Source of the DNA: an uncultured Bacteroidia bacterium
GTDB taxonomy: Bacteria; Bacteroidota; Bacteroidia; Bacteroidales; UBA932
DNA: 64,000 nt
Direction of reading: 5' to 3'
Assembly: GCA_902794005.1 (NCBI GenBank)
Contig: CADBFO010000016.1
Location: forward strand, 1 to 64,000
Position numbers and translations under genes: made by a program. Below are positions 25,350 through 33,246 of this stretch, piece by piece. Under the pieces are notes generated by a model. That model worked only from the letters and a program-made list of their open reading frames with translations, was not told the DNA's origin and searched no databases. The stretch's first letter is position 1; each line of letters opens with the position of its first letter.

Positions 25350-25357
25350 TACCTTTG
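25350..25357 (+). promoter_or_regulatory. -7 promoter box (TACCTTTG) for the LEA14-like lipoprotein
   Basis: TACCTTTG ends only 5 nt before the ATG at 25363, so the transcript would start at or just before the start codon. Confidence 0.6.
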
Positions 25358-25362
25358 CGTCC

Positions 25363-25833
25363 ATGAAAGTGTTCAGACATATCGGCATCTTTCTTGCAGC
25401 AACCCTTCTGCTCAGTTCCTGCGGCCTTTCCAAAGTGAAAGACATTGCCGTAACCAACGTGGGGATTGCGTATATCGTCCCCACATCGGCCAGGTCTGTG
25501 GACGCAAAACTGCTGCTGGGAATCAACAATCCCGCCTGCAGGCTGGCTGTCCAGGAAGTGAGCGGTGTCCTCCGCTACAACGACAAGCCCGTCGCCCATT
25601 TTTCAACCGGTCCGCTGGAACTGCAACCCAAAACGGAGGACACCTACGAGCTCCCCTGCACCGTGGTCCTGGACGACGGTATTTCCATCCTGGAAGTGCT
25701 GATGATTGCTGCCAAAAATTCCCTGGACGGTCTCAAGGCCGACGTTTACATCCAAGGCGCCCTCAAGAAGAACGGAGTGCTGAGAGCTCCCCTCTCTTTC
25801 CGGGACCTGGACATTTCCCAATTCAAAAAGTAA
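25363..25833 (+). CDS. LEA14/WHy-like lipoprotein
   Basis: Small lipoprotein of 156 residues with signal MKVFRHIGIFLAATLLLSSC. The mature region (VTNVGIAYIVPTSARSVDAKLLLGINNPACRLAVQEVSGVLRYNDKPVAHFS...) has the alternating-strand pattern of the LEA2/WHy beta-sandwich, including the typical LGINNP stretch. Function unknown. It starts a short run with the SPOR protein and rpoN at 3-nt spacing. Confidence 0.6.
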   Translation: MKVFRHIGIFLAATLLLSSCGLSKVKDIAVTNVGIAYIVPTSARSVDAKLLLGINNPACRLAVQEVSGVLRYNDKPVAHFSTGPLELQPKTEDTYELPCTVVLDDGISILEVLMIAAKNSLDGLKADVYIQGALKKNGVLRAPLSFRDLDISQFKK

Positions 25834-25836
25834 GTC

Positions 25837-26295
25837 ATGAAACGGATTTTTGTCATATTCACGCTTCTTATGCTGGGCGGGGTTTCCCTGCGGGCACAGG
25901 ACACAACCCGTACCGCTCCGGTTGACTCCACGCTCATCGGCAAGAGCATTCTTTCCGTCCTGGGGCCCGGTGTCCAGCTGGAGCAAAGCGCCGCCGTGCG
26001 CCAAGCCCTGGAAAACTACACCCGGTCCAACGCGGACAAGCCCATCAACGGTTATCGCATCCGCGTTTTCTACGACAACGGTCCGCAGGCGCGCGCCAAA
26101 TCGGAGAGCATCGAACAGGTTCTCCGGAAACAGTTTCCGGGAACGGGCGTGTACCGTTCTTTCGAGAGTCCCAATTACAAGGTGAGCATCGGAGATTTCC
26201 GTTCCAAGGATGAAGCCCTGCGTATCTTCAACGCCCTCAAGGGGGCCTATCCCACGGCATTCATCATCAAAGAAAGCATCAACTATCCGCATTAA
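25837..26295 (+). CDS. SPOR-domain periplasmic protein
   Basis: Exported protein of 152 residues with signal peptide MKRIFVIFTLLMLGGVSLRAQ. The C-terminal 75 residues form a SPOR repeat (INGYRIRVFYDNGPQARAKSESIEQVLRKQFPGTGVYRSFESPNYKVSIGDFRSKDEALRIFNALKGAYPTAFII), a fold that binds denuded glycan strands of septal peptidoglycan. The YKVSIGDFRSKDEA stretch is diagnostic. Likely located at the division site; this fits its position near the dcw cluster. Confidence 0.85.
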   Translation: MKRIFVIFTLLMLGGVSLRAQDTTRTAPVDSTLIGKSILSVLGPGVQLEQSAAVRQALENYTRSNADKPINGYRIRVFYDNGPQARAKSESIEQVLRKQFPGTGVYRSFESPNYKVSIGDFRSKDEALRIFNALKGAYPTAFIIKESINYPH

Positions 26296-26298
26296 GCC

Positions 26299-27750
26299 AT
26301 GGCTGCCATCGAACAGGGACTTCAACAGAAACAGCAGCAGAAACTCTCACCGCTTCAGATTCAGACCATCAAACTGATCGAGATGCCGGTGCAGGCCCTG
26401 GAACAGCATGTGCGGGAAGTCCTCAGCGACAATCCCGTCCTGGACGACACCCCCCGGAAAGGAGAAGACGAGCCCCGTGACATCTCCATTTCCGAAGTGG
26501 AGGAAAAAGAACAGAGCGGCGGCTCCCTGGAAGACAACTACGCTCCGCAGGACGACGACATCCCCTCCTACAATCTCCACGTGAACAACTGGGGCAAGGA
26601 CGAGCGTCCGGAATACAACACCTTCTCCGTCAAGCAGAGCTTCACCCAAAGTCTCCAGGAGCAGCTTGGTTACCGTAATCTCACGGACCACCAGCGCACC
26701 ATAGCCTCTTTCATCATCGGCTCGCTGGACGATGACGGCTATCTGCGGCGGGACATCGAAACCCTCGTGGACGATCTCGCCTTCCGGGCCGGTATCGAAT
26801 CCAATGCCGAAGAAGTGGAGAAAATGCTGCGGGTGGTGCAGGAATTCGAACCGTCCGGCGTAGGGGCCCGGGACCTTCGTGAATGCCTCCTGATCCAACT
26901 GGACGACAAGAAACGCACGCCGTCCGTAGTCAACGCCATCCGGGTTCTGACAGACCAGTTCGAAGCCTTCAAAAACCGCCATTTCCAGAAAATCATGGCC
27001 CGGCTCCACCTGTCGGAGGACGAAATGAAGGCTGTGCTGGAAGAGATCCGCCGCCTGAATCCTTCTCCCGGCGGCCAGATTGACGATTCCTACAACGACC
27101 AGGCCCAGCAGGTGGTGCCGGATTTCCAGCTGGACTATGAGAACGGCCAGCTCATCCTGTCGATGCCCCGTTTCAGCATCCCGGAACTCCGCATCAACCG
27201 CAAATACTCCGAAATCATGGAGAACGGCCGCATGTCCCAGTCCCGGGCCGACAAGGAAGCCGCCACTTTTGTCAAGCAGAAGATTGATTCGGCCAAGTGG
27301 TTCATCGAAGCGCTCCGCCAGCGGCAAAATACCCTGGAAAGCACCATGCGCGCCATTATAGACTACCAGCACGATTACTTCATCGACGGGGACGAAAGTT
27401 CCCTCAGGCCGATGGTACTCAAGGATATCGCGGAAAAGACCGGATTTGACATCTCCACCATCTCCCGTGTGGTGAACAGCAAGTGGATTGAGACGCATTT
27501 CGGAATTTTCCCCCTCAAGTATTTCTTCTCCGAAGGCCTGGAAAACAGCGAAGGAGACCAGGTGAGCACCCGAGAAATCAAGAAGGCCCTCCGCGAGATG
27601 GTGGACGGCGAAGACAAGCACAACCCGCTCACCGACGACGAACTGGTGGACGGACTGGCCGCCAAGGGCTACAAAGTGGCCCGCCGCACCATTGCCAAGT
27701 ACCGTTCCCTGCTGGACATTCCCAAAGCCCGCCTCCGCCGCGAACTGTAA
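26299..27750 (+). CDS. rpoN: RNA polymerase sigma-54 factor
   Basis: Alternative sigma factor of 483 residues. The Gln-rich activator-interacting N-terminus (EQGLQQKQQQKLSPLQIQTIKLIEMPVQALEQHVREVL) is followed by the core-binding region and, near the C-terminus, the RpoN box ARRTIAKYRSLLDIPKARLRREL. The helix-turn-helix reading the -12 element is DISTISRVVNSKWIETHFGIFPLKYFFSEG. No enhancer-binding protein is encoded in this window. A terminator follows, so rpoN is separated from mraZ. Confidence 0.97.
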   Translation: MAAIEQGLQQKQQQKLSPLQIQTIKLIEMPVQALEQHVREVLSDNPVLDDTPRKGEDEPRDISISEVEEKEQSGGSLEDNYAPQDDDIPSYNLHVNNWGKDERPEYNTFSVKQSFTQSLQEQLGYRNLTDHQRTIASFIIGSLDDDGYLRRDIETLVDDLAFRAGIESNAEEVEKMLRVVQEFEPSGVGARDLRECLLIQLDDKKRTPSVVNAIRVLTDQFEAFKNRHFQKIMARLHLSEDEMKAVLEEIRRLNPSPGGQIDDSYNDQAQQVVPDFQLDYENGQLILSMPRFSIPELRINRKYSEIMENGRMSQSRADKEAATFVKQKIDSAKWFIEALRQRQNTLESTMRAIIDYQHDYFIDGDESSLRPMVLKDIAEKTGFDISTISRVVNSKWIETHFGIFPLKYFFSEGLENSEGDQVSTREIKKALREMVDGEDKHNPLTDDELVDGLAAKGYKVARRTIAKYRSLLDIPKARLRREL

Positions 27751-27770
27751 AGCTTTTTCGACCGATCATG

Positions 27771-27803
27771 AACGCCTTTGCCTTCTGGCAGGGCGTTATT
27801 TTT
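27771..27803 (+). terminator. Intrinsic terminator of rpoN
   Basis: Stem AACGCC/GGCGTT extended by TGCC/GGCA (27771-27797) with a TTCT loop, then ATTTTTG. It separates rpoN from the dcw operon. Confidence 0.8.
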
Positions 27804-27819
27804 GCGTGTTAAAAACTTT

Positions 27820-27859
27820 GTGGAAAAAAATGGAAGAAAGTGTAATAAAGTGGAAAAAT
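27820..27859 (+). promoter_or_regulatory. Four 10-bp direct repeats, probable MraZ operator
   Basis: Four units start GTGGA, ATGGA, GTGTA and GTGGA at 27820, 27830, 27840 and 27850, exactly 10 bp apart, each followed by an A-rich stretch. Characterised MraZ proteins bind short GTGG-type repeats at 10-bp spacing in front of their own gene. The array lies just upstream of the -7 box and would cover the -33 region, consistent with autorepression. Confidence 0.75.
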
Positions 27860-27864
27860 TTTCT

Positions 27865-27872
27865 TACCTTTG
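27865..27872 (+). promoter_or_regulatory. -7 promoter box (TACCTTTG) of the dcw operon
   Basis: TACCTTTG lies 5 nt after the repeat array and 37 nt before the mraZ ATG. The downstream genes are spaced by no more than about 25 nt up to ftsZ, so one long transcript is possible. Confidence 0.75.
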
Positions 27873-27909
27873 TAACCAAGCGTGAAAGTAGAAAGTCAAA
27901 CAAGGGTCT

Positions 27910-28371
27910 ATGGTCAGATTTTTCGGCAATGCCACCGGCAAGGTAGATGACAAGGGGCGCATCGTGCTCCCTGCCATTTTCCGTGACGCCCTGGTGCGTG
28001 GCGGGGCCGAAGAAATGACCCTCATCGTAAAGAAAAACGTTCAGCAGCGCTGTCTGGATTTGTTTGCGTATGAGGAATGGGTGCGCCGCAGCGACCTGGT
28101 GCTGGAAGGCCTGGACCCCGAACTCAATACCGAAGACGCTGATTTTTGGACCAAGTACAACGACGGCGTCTTCCCTGTTGTCCCGGACGGAAAACTGGGC
28201 CGGCTGAATGTCCCGTCGCAGCTGCTTGAGAGTGCAGGTATTACCAAAGAGGTAGTATTCGGCGGTGTCGGCTACAAACTCCAGATCTGGGCTGCAGAGG
28301 CCAGGGAGGCCGGCCTTCTCTCCGACGAGAAGTTCAAAGAGACCGCATCGAGACTATCTTCCAAGAAATAA
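27910..28371 (+). CDS. mraZ: Transcriptional regulator MraZ
   Basis: First gene of the dcw cluster, 153 residues. It has two SpoVT/AbrB-like MraZ repeats: FFGNATGKVDDKGRIVLPAIFRDAL at the N-terminus (the DxKGR signature) and DGKLGRLNVPSQLLESAGITKEVVFGGVG near 96-124. MraZ forms rings that bind the repeats upstream of its own promoter and adjust expression of the division cluster. The start ATG 27910 gives the expected N-terminus. Confidence 0.95.
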   Translation: MVRFFGNATGKVDDKGRIVLPAIFRDALVRGGAEEMTLIVKKNVQQRCLDLFAYEEWVRRSDLVLEGLDPELNTEDADFWTKYNDGVFPVVPDGKLGRLNVPSQLLESAGITKEVVFGGVGYKLQIWAAEAREAGLLSDEKFKETASRLSSKK

Positions 28372-28386
28372 CGGGAGGGTCTCGAA

Positions 28387-29298
28387 ATGTCTGAATATCA
28401 TATCCCTGTGCTCCTGACAGAAAGCGTTTCTGCTCTGGTCACGAATCCTGATGGAACATACGCAGATGCCACTTTCGGAGGCGGTGGACACACCGCCGCC
28501 GTACTTTCACGCTTAAACGCCGGCGGGAGAGTCATCGCCTTCGATCGTGACATCGATGCCATCGCCAACGCCCCCGGGGACCCGAGGCTCACGCTCATCC
28601 ACAACAACTTCCGCTTCATCGAAAACTACGCCCGCCACGAAGGGGTGCAGTTCGATGGCATCCTGGCCGACCTGGGCGTTTCCTCGCATCAGTTCGACAC
28701 CGCCGACCGGGGATTCAGCTTCCGCTTCGAGGAGGCTCCGCTGGACATGCGCATGAACCGGGAAGGAGCCCTGACGGCCGCAGAGGTGGTGAACAGCTAT
28801 GCCGAGGAAGACCTCGCCCGCATCCTGGGCCTGTACGGAGAAGTGGACGGTGCGCGCAACATGGCCCGCCTCATCGTGAAAGCCCGCGCCCTGCGTCCGC
28901 TCGCCACCACCGGAGACCTGGACCGGGCCATCGCCCGCATGCTGCCCCCCGGGGCCGAGCACAAGGTTCTGGCCAAGGTGTATCAGGCCCTCCGCATCGA
29001 AGTGAACCAGGAGATGCGCTCCCTGGAAAAATTCCTGGAAGGAGCCGCCAGAAGCCTCAAGCCGGGCGGCCGCCTGGTGGTGATCACCTACCACAGCCTG
29101 GAAGACCGCATGGTGAAGAACTACATCAAGACCGGGAACGTGGAAGGGAAGATGGAAAAGGATGCCTTCGGCCGCATGGAAACGCCGCTGCAGGCCGTGA
29201 ACCGGAAGCCCGTCCTCCCGGAAGAAAGTGAAATCGCCGGAAACACCCGCGCCCGCAGCGCGAAGCTCCGGATAGCGGAAAGGAGGGCGGCCGAATGA
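28387..29298 (+). CDS. rsmH: 16S rRNA (cytosine-1402-N4)-methyltransferase
   Basis: SAM-dependent methyltransferase of 303 residues that methylates N4 of C1402 in 16S rRNA. Signatures are HIPVLLTESVSAL, the SAM loop YADATFGGGGHTAAVL, the ILADLGVSSHQFDTADRGFSFRFEEAPLDMRMN catalytic region and the C-terminal GGRLVVITYHSLEDRMVKNYIK. Its stop overlaps the ftsL start by 4 nt. Confidence 0.97.
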   Translation: MSEYHIPVLLTESVSALVTNPDGTYADATFGGGGHTAAVLSRLNAGGRVIAFDRDIDAIANAPGDPRLTLIHNNFRFIENYARHEGVQFDGILADLGVSSHQFDTADRGFSFRFEEAPLDMRMNREGALTAAEVVNSYAEEDLARILGLYGEVDGARNMARLIVKARALRPLATTGDLDRAIARMLPPGAEHKVLAKVYQALRIEVNQEMRSLEKFLEGAARSLKPGGRLVVITYHSLEDRMVKNYIKTGNVEGKMEKDAFGRMETPLQAVNRKPVLPEESEIAGNTRARSAKLRIAERRAAE

Positions 29299-29636
29299 GT
29301 TTCAAAAGCGCCTGGACCACTTTCCGCAACCTGATGCGCGCCCTTCGGAACGGAGAATTCCTGCTCCGCGTCCGGGCCGACAAATACTATATGCACATCA
29401 TGTACCTGTTCCTGCTCATGTGGGTGACCATCCTCCTGAGCCTGCAGGTTGACAAGACCCTTACCAAAGCCGGAGACAACCAGGCCGCCCTCGACGTGCT
29501 CCGCATCCATTATGCCGAGAAAGAGGCCGCCCTCGTGAAACTGCACAGCGCATCGGCCGCAGAAGCCCGCCTGAAACAGCTGGGAGTGGACATCAGCCTG
29601 CCCCAGGAACCCGCGACCATTATCAAGAGCAAATGA
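29295..29636 (+). CDS. ftsL: FtsL-like cell-division protein
   Basis: Bitopic inner-membrane protein of 113 residues with one transmembrane helix near 32-50 (YMHIMYLFLLMWVTILLSLQV) and a periplasmic coiled-coil-like tail. Sequence similarity to E. coli FtsL is not expected; the call rests on size, topology and the fixed position between rsmH and ftsI, as in other Bacteroidota. FtsL with FtsB activates septal peptidoglycan synthesis. It overlaps both neighbours by 4 nt. Confidence 0.8.
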   Translation: MSFKSAWTTFRNLMRALRNGEFLLRVRADKYYMHIMYLFLLMWVTILLSLQVDKTLTKAGDNQAALDVLRIHYAEKEAALVKLHSASAAEARLKQLGVDISLPQEPATIIKSK

Positions 29637-31723
29637 GCAAGAAACAGAGCGAAATAAAGGACACCATCGAAAACCGCGACAGAATCCACGTGGTGATGTT
29701 CTTCCTGTCCCTGATGTTCATGCTCCTGGGCGTCGCCATCTTGGTGCGCATCGTCCAGATCCAAGCCACGTACACGGTGGACGAAAAGGTAATCGGCCTG
29801 TTCCGTCCCTCCGTGCAGAAACACGTGGACCAGCCCGTACGCGGGAAAATCCTTGCCACCGACGGAAGGCCGCTGGCCATTTCGGCCCCGCTCTACGACA
29901 TTTACATGGACTGCACGGTGCGCAAGCAGGATTATATCGATCTTGGAAAAGACAGCCTGGAGCGCGCCTGGAGGGCCAAAGCCCGTGAGCTGGCCACCTA
30001 CCTGAGCAACGAGTTCAGGGACAAGAGCGCCGAAGCCTACGCCAAGGCCATCCTGGAAGGCCGTGACAAGGGAGCCAAATACCTCCGCATCCAGAAGAAC
30101 ATAGACCTGAGCACCCTGAACAAGGTCAAAACTTTCCCCCTGTTCCGGGAAGGTCCCTACACCGGCGGATTCATCGTGGAAAAGCACGAAGAGCGCATCT
30201 ATCCGTACGATTCCCTGGCCCGCCGCGTCATCGGCTATGTGAAAGAGCAGAACCGGATTGGCCTGGAGTCCAGTTTCGACAGCCAGCTGCATGGCCGGGA
30301 AGGATATGAATGGCGCCGTGTCACCGACAACAAGCGCTGGGTACGGGACCTGGATTCGGCCCAGGTGAAAGTGCAGGACGGCAATGACATCCGCACCACC
30401 CTCAACGTGGACTTCCAGGACATCGCCGACCGGGCCCTGCGCGCCCAGATTCAGGCCGATGACGGAGTCCGCGCCGGCATTTGCATCATCCTGGAAGCCA
30501 AGACAGGCGCCATCCGCGCCATGGTGAACCTCTCCCGCGGAAACACACCCCAGACCACCCTGTGGGAACGGGAGAACCTGTGCCTGCGGGAAGTGGGCGA
30601 ACAGGGCTCCGTGATGAAAACGGTCACCCTGGTATCCCTGGTGGAGGACGGCTATGTCAAGAGCCTGGAACAGACCATTCCCACCAACAACGGCTTTGTC
30701 CCCGGCGGTTACAACCAGGACGTCCACATCCTGGATTACCAAAGGCAGACCGGACGCCGGGACATCACCGTCATGCACGGCTTCGAGATTTCCTCCAACT
30801 ACGTATTCACCTATCTGGCCGAGAATTACTACGGCAAGAGGCCGCAGGAAATGTTCGACCACATTTATTCCTACCGCTTCGGAGAGGCGTTCGACTTTGA
30901 CATCTCCGGCATGGGAACGCCTGTGGTGAACCGGCCCGGCACGCCCGGCTGGTCCAGGACCACCCTGGGCACAACCGCCTACGGATACAGCATGGCCGTC
31001 ACGCCCCTGCACGTCGCCACTTTCTACAACGGCATTGCCAACAAGGGCACCATGATGAAGCCCTACCTGGTGGAAAGCGTGGAGAAAGACGGGAAGGTGC
31101 TCAAGCGCTTCGAGCCGTCGGCCCTGAACAGCAGCATCTGCTCCCCCGCCACGGCCGATACCGTCACCCGGGCCCTCCGCGCCGTGGTCAACGAAGGTAC
31201 CGCCACACGGCTCAAGAGCGCCAAACTCTCCGTCGCAGGCAAAACCGGAACGGCCCGGGTCGTGCTGTCGCCCGGCGAAAGGGGCTCCAGCACAGATCCG
31301 TACAGCGACGGGGCGGGCCGCAAGAAATTCCAGGGTACTTTTGTCGGATTCTTCCCGGCAGAAAACCCCAAATATACCATCCTGGTAACGGTTTACTCCT
31401 ATCCGTCGCACCGGAACTTCTACGGCGGCACGATGCCGGCCCTCGCCGTCCGCGAGATTGTGGACAAACTCTATGCACTGGACGGGGAATGGGACCAGGC
31501 CATCAAGCCCACCGCCGCCGTTCCCGTCATGGAGAAAGGAGCCGTGTCGGAGAAAGGCCTGGTGCCGGACCTGAAAGGATTCGGCCTCAAGGACGCCCTG
31601 TACACGTTGGAATCCATGGGGCTGAACTGCCAGTATAGCGGAGTGGGCCATGTGTCGGCCCAGTCTCCTGCCCCCGGGAGCAAGTATGAAAAGGGGCAAA
31701 CGGTGAAAATAACGCTGAAATAA
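29633..31723 (+). CDS. ftsI: Septal penicillin-binding protein with PASTA domain
   Basis: Peptidoglycan transpeptidase of 696 residues for septum synthesis. One transmembrane helix near 20-42, then the dimerisation domain (RGKILATDGRPLAISAPLYDIYMD) and the transpeptidase domain with all three motifs: Ser326-V-M-K, S387-S-N and K537-T-G. A PASTA repeat closes the protein (VPDLKGFGLKDALYTLESMGLNCQYSGVGHVSAQSPAPGSKYEKGQTVKITLK). The stop overlaps the murE start (TAATG). Confidence 0.96.
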   Translation: MSKKQSEIKDTIENRDRIHVVMFFLSLMFMLLGVAILVRIVQIQATYTVDEKVIGLFRPSVQKHVDQPVRGKILATDGRPLAISAPLYDIYMDCTVRKQDYIDLGKDSLERAWRAKARELATYLSNEFRDKSAEAYAKAILEGRDKGAKYLRIQKNIDLSTLNKVKTFPLFREGPYTGGFIVEKHEERIYPYDSLARRVIGYVKEQNRIGLESSFDSQLHGREGYEWRRVTDNKRWVRDLDSAQVKVQDGNDIRTTLNVDFQDIADRALRAQIQADDGVRAGICIILEAKTGAIRAMVNLSRGNTPQTTLWERENLCLREVGEQGSVMKTVTLVSLVEDGYVKSLEQTIPTNNGFVPGGYNQDVHILDYQRQTGRRDITVMHGFEISSNYVFTYLAENYYGKRPQEMFDHIYSYRFGEAFDFDISGMGTPVVNRPGTPGWSRTTLGTTAYGYSMAVTPLHVATFYNGIANKGTMMKPYLVESVEKDGKVLKRFEPSALNSSICSPATADTVTRALRAVVNEGTATRLKSAKLSVAGKTGTARVVLSPGERGSSTDPYSDGAGRKKFQGTFVGFFPAENPKYTILVTVYSYPSHRNFYGGTMPALAVREIVDKLYALDGEWDQAIKPTAAVPVMEKGAVSEKGLVPDLKGFGLKDALYTLESMGLNCQYSGVGHVSAQSPAPGSKYEKGQTVKITLK

Positions 31724-33246
31724 TGAAACTGAACGAACTCATACAGCACATTGATACGGTCTCTGTCCAGGGACCTGCCCACGTGAATGTGACGGCTGTC
31801 TGCAGCGACTCGCGGAAAGTAACGCCCGGAGCCCTGTTCATCGCCGTGAAAGGCTACGCCAGCGACGGTCACGCCTATATATCGCAGGCTCTGGACAGAG
31901 GTGCTGTTGCCGTCATCTGCGAAGAACTTCCGGAAGGGGCGGAGGCCCTTTCTTCCGCGTCGCTTCGCGACCCAGTCCGGGCAAATGCTTCAGAAAGAGC
32001 CTCTGTCCCTTCCGGGGTATGCTTCGTGCAGGTTGCCAACAGCCGGAAGGCCGTGGCCCTTGCGGCCGATGCCTTCTATGGACATCCTTCCGGCAAACTC
32101 ACGCTGGTGGGCATCACCGGCACCAACGGCAAGACCACCACGGTAACGCTGCTGTACAATCTGTTCCGCAATCTCGGCTATTCCTGCGGCCTTCTGTCCA
32201 CCATCGCCAATTATGTCGACGGGCAGCGTCTGGAGACCGAAAACACCACCGTGGATCCCATTACGCTCAACAGCCTGCTCGCCCGGATGGTGGAAGCCGG
32301 CTGCGAGTACTGCTTCATGGAGGTGAGTTCCATCGGCGTGGAACAGGACCGCGTCACCGGGCTTCAGTTTGCCATGGGCATCTTTTCCAACCTCACCCAC
32401 GACCACCTGGACTATCACAAGACCTTCGCCGAGTACCTTCGCTGCAAGAAACTGTTCTTTGACCAGCTCCCGAAGGACGCCATCGCCCTCATCAATGCCG
32501 ACGACCGCAACGGGTCCGTGATGGTACAGAACACCAGGGCACAGGTGGTCACGTATTCCGTACAGGGACTGGCGGACCATACCGCCCGCGTCCTTGAGCA
32601 GAACTTTGACGGAATGCTTCTCAAAATAGACGGGACCGACACCTGGTGCCGCCTGATTGGCCGGCACAATGCCTATAACCTGCTGGCCATCTACAGCACC
32701 GCCGTATGCCTGGGGGCCAACCCCACCGAAACGCTGGTGGCCCTTTCCCGCCTGGAAAGCGCTCCGGGCCGGCTGGAGAATCTCCGCGGCCCCAAGGGGC
32801 TCTCCGTCATCGTGGACTATGCCCATACGCCGGACGCCCTGCAGAACGTACTGACCACCCTCCGGGACATCGCCCCGGAAAGAACGCTGGTATGCCTGTT
32901 CGGCTGCGGCGGAGACCGCGACAAGACCAAGCGTCCGGAGATGGCCCAGGTGGCCGCGAAACTGGCCGACCGGCTGGTCATCACGTCGGACAATCCCCGC
33001 ACCGAAGACCCTGAAGCCATCATCGGCGACATCAAGGCCGGCCTGGACGGGAAGGGACTTGCAAAATCGCTGGTGGTTACCGACCGCCGGGAAGCCATCC
33101 GCACGGCCATCCTCACAGCCCCCCGGGAGAGCACCATCCTGCTGGCCGGAAAAGGGCACGAGACCTACCAGGTCATCGGCCACGAAAAACATCCCTTTGA
33201 CGAAAAGGAAATCGTTACTGAAACTTTCAAACTGCTTGCCGAATGA
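31723..33246 (+). CDS. murE: UDP-MurNAc-dipeptide ligase MurE with in-frame insertion
   Basis: ATP-dependent ligase of 507 residues adding the third stem amino acid (probably meso-diaminopimelate, as is usual in the phylum) to UDP-MurNAc-Ala-Glu. The P-loop is GITGTNGKTTT near 131-141, followed by NTTVDPITLN, FSNLTHDHLDYHKTFAEY and the C-terminal VDYAHTPDALQNVL, SDNPRTEDPEAII and LLAGKGHETYQVI. Residues about 70-98 in domain 1 (EALSSASLRDPVRANASERASVPSG region) are extra and encoded by a palindromic repeat; without them the protein would be near 479 residues, the usual size. It overlaps mraY by 4 nt. Confidence 0.96.
   Translation: MKLNELIQHIDTVSVQGPAHVNVTAVCSDSRKVTPGALFIAVKGYASDGHAYISQALDRGAVAVICEELPEGAEALSSASLRDPVRANASERASVPSGVCFVQVANSRKAVALAADAFYGHPSGKLTLVGITGTNGKTTTVTLLYNLFRNLGYSCGLLSTIANYVDGQRLETENTTVDPITLNSLLARMVEAGCEYCFMEVSSIGVEQDRVTGLQFAMGIFSNLTHDHLDYHKTFAEYLRCKKLFFDQLPKDAIALINADDRNGSVMVQNTRAQVVTYSVQGLADHTARVLEQNFDGMLLKIDGTDTWCRLIGRHNAYNLLAIYSTAVCLGANPTETLVALSRLESAPGRLENLRGPKGLSVIVDYAHTPDALQNVLTTLRDIAPERTLVCLFGCGGDRDKTKRPEMAQVAAKLADRLVITSDNPRTEDPEAIIGDIKAGLDGKGLAKSLVVTDRREAIRTAILTAPRESTILLAGKGHETYQVIGHEKHPFDEKEIVTETFKLLAE
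31930..32015 (+). repeat. Palindromic element inserted in frame in murE (copy 1)
   Basis: Arms of about 26 nt at 31930-31955 and 31990-32015 are imperfect inverted repeats (outermost CCGGAAGGG/CCCTTCCGG). The 30-nt core at 31958-31987 matches, with one mismatch, the core of the element in folP (43799-43828 on the minus strand) and contains the small hairpin GTCGC-TTC-GCGAC. In both genes the core is read in the same frame as SLRDPVRAN. It lies between the ICE and VQVANSR strands of MurE domain 1, a plausible surface loop. Confidence 0.85.
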
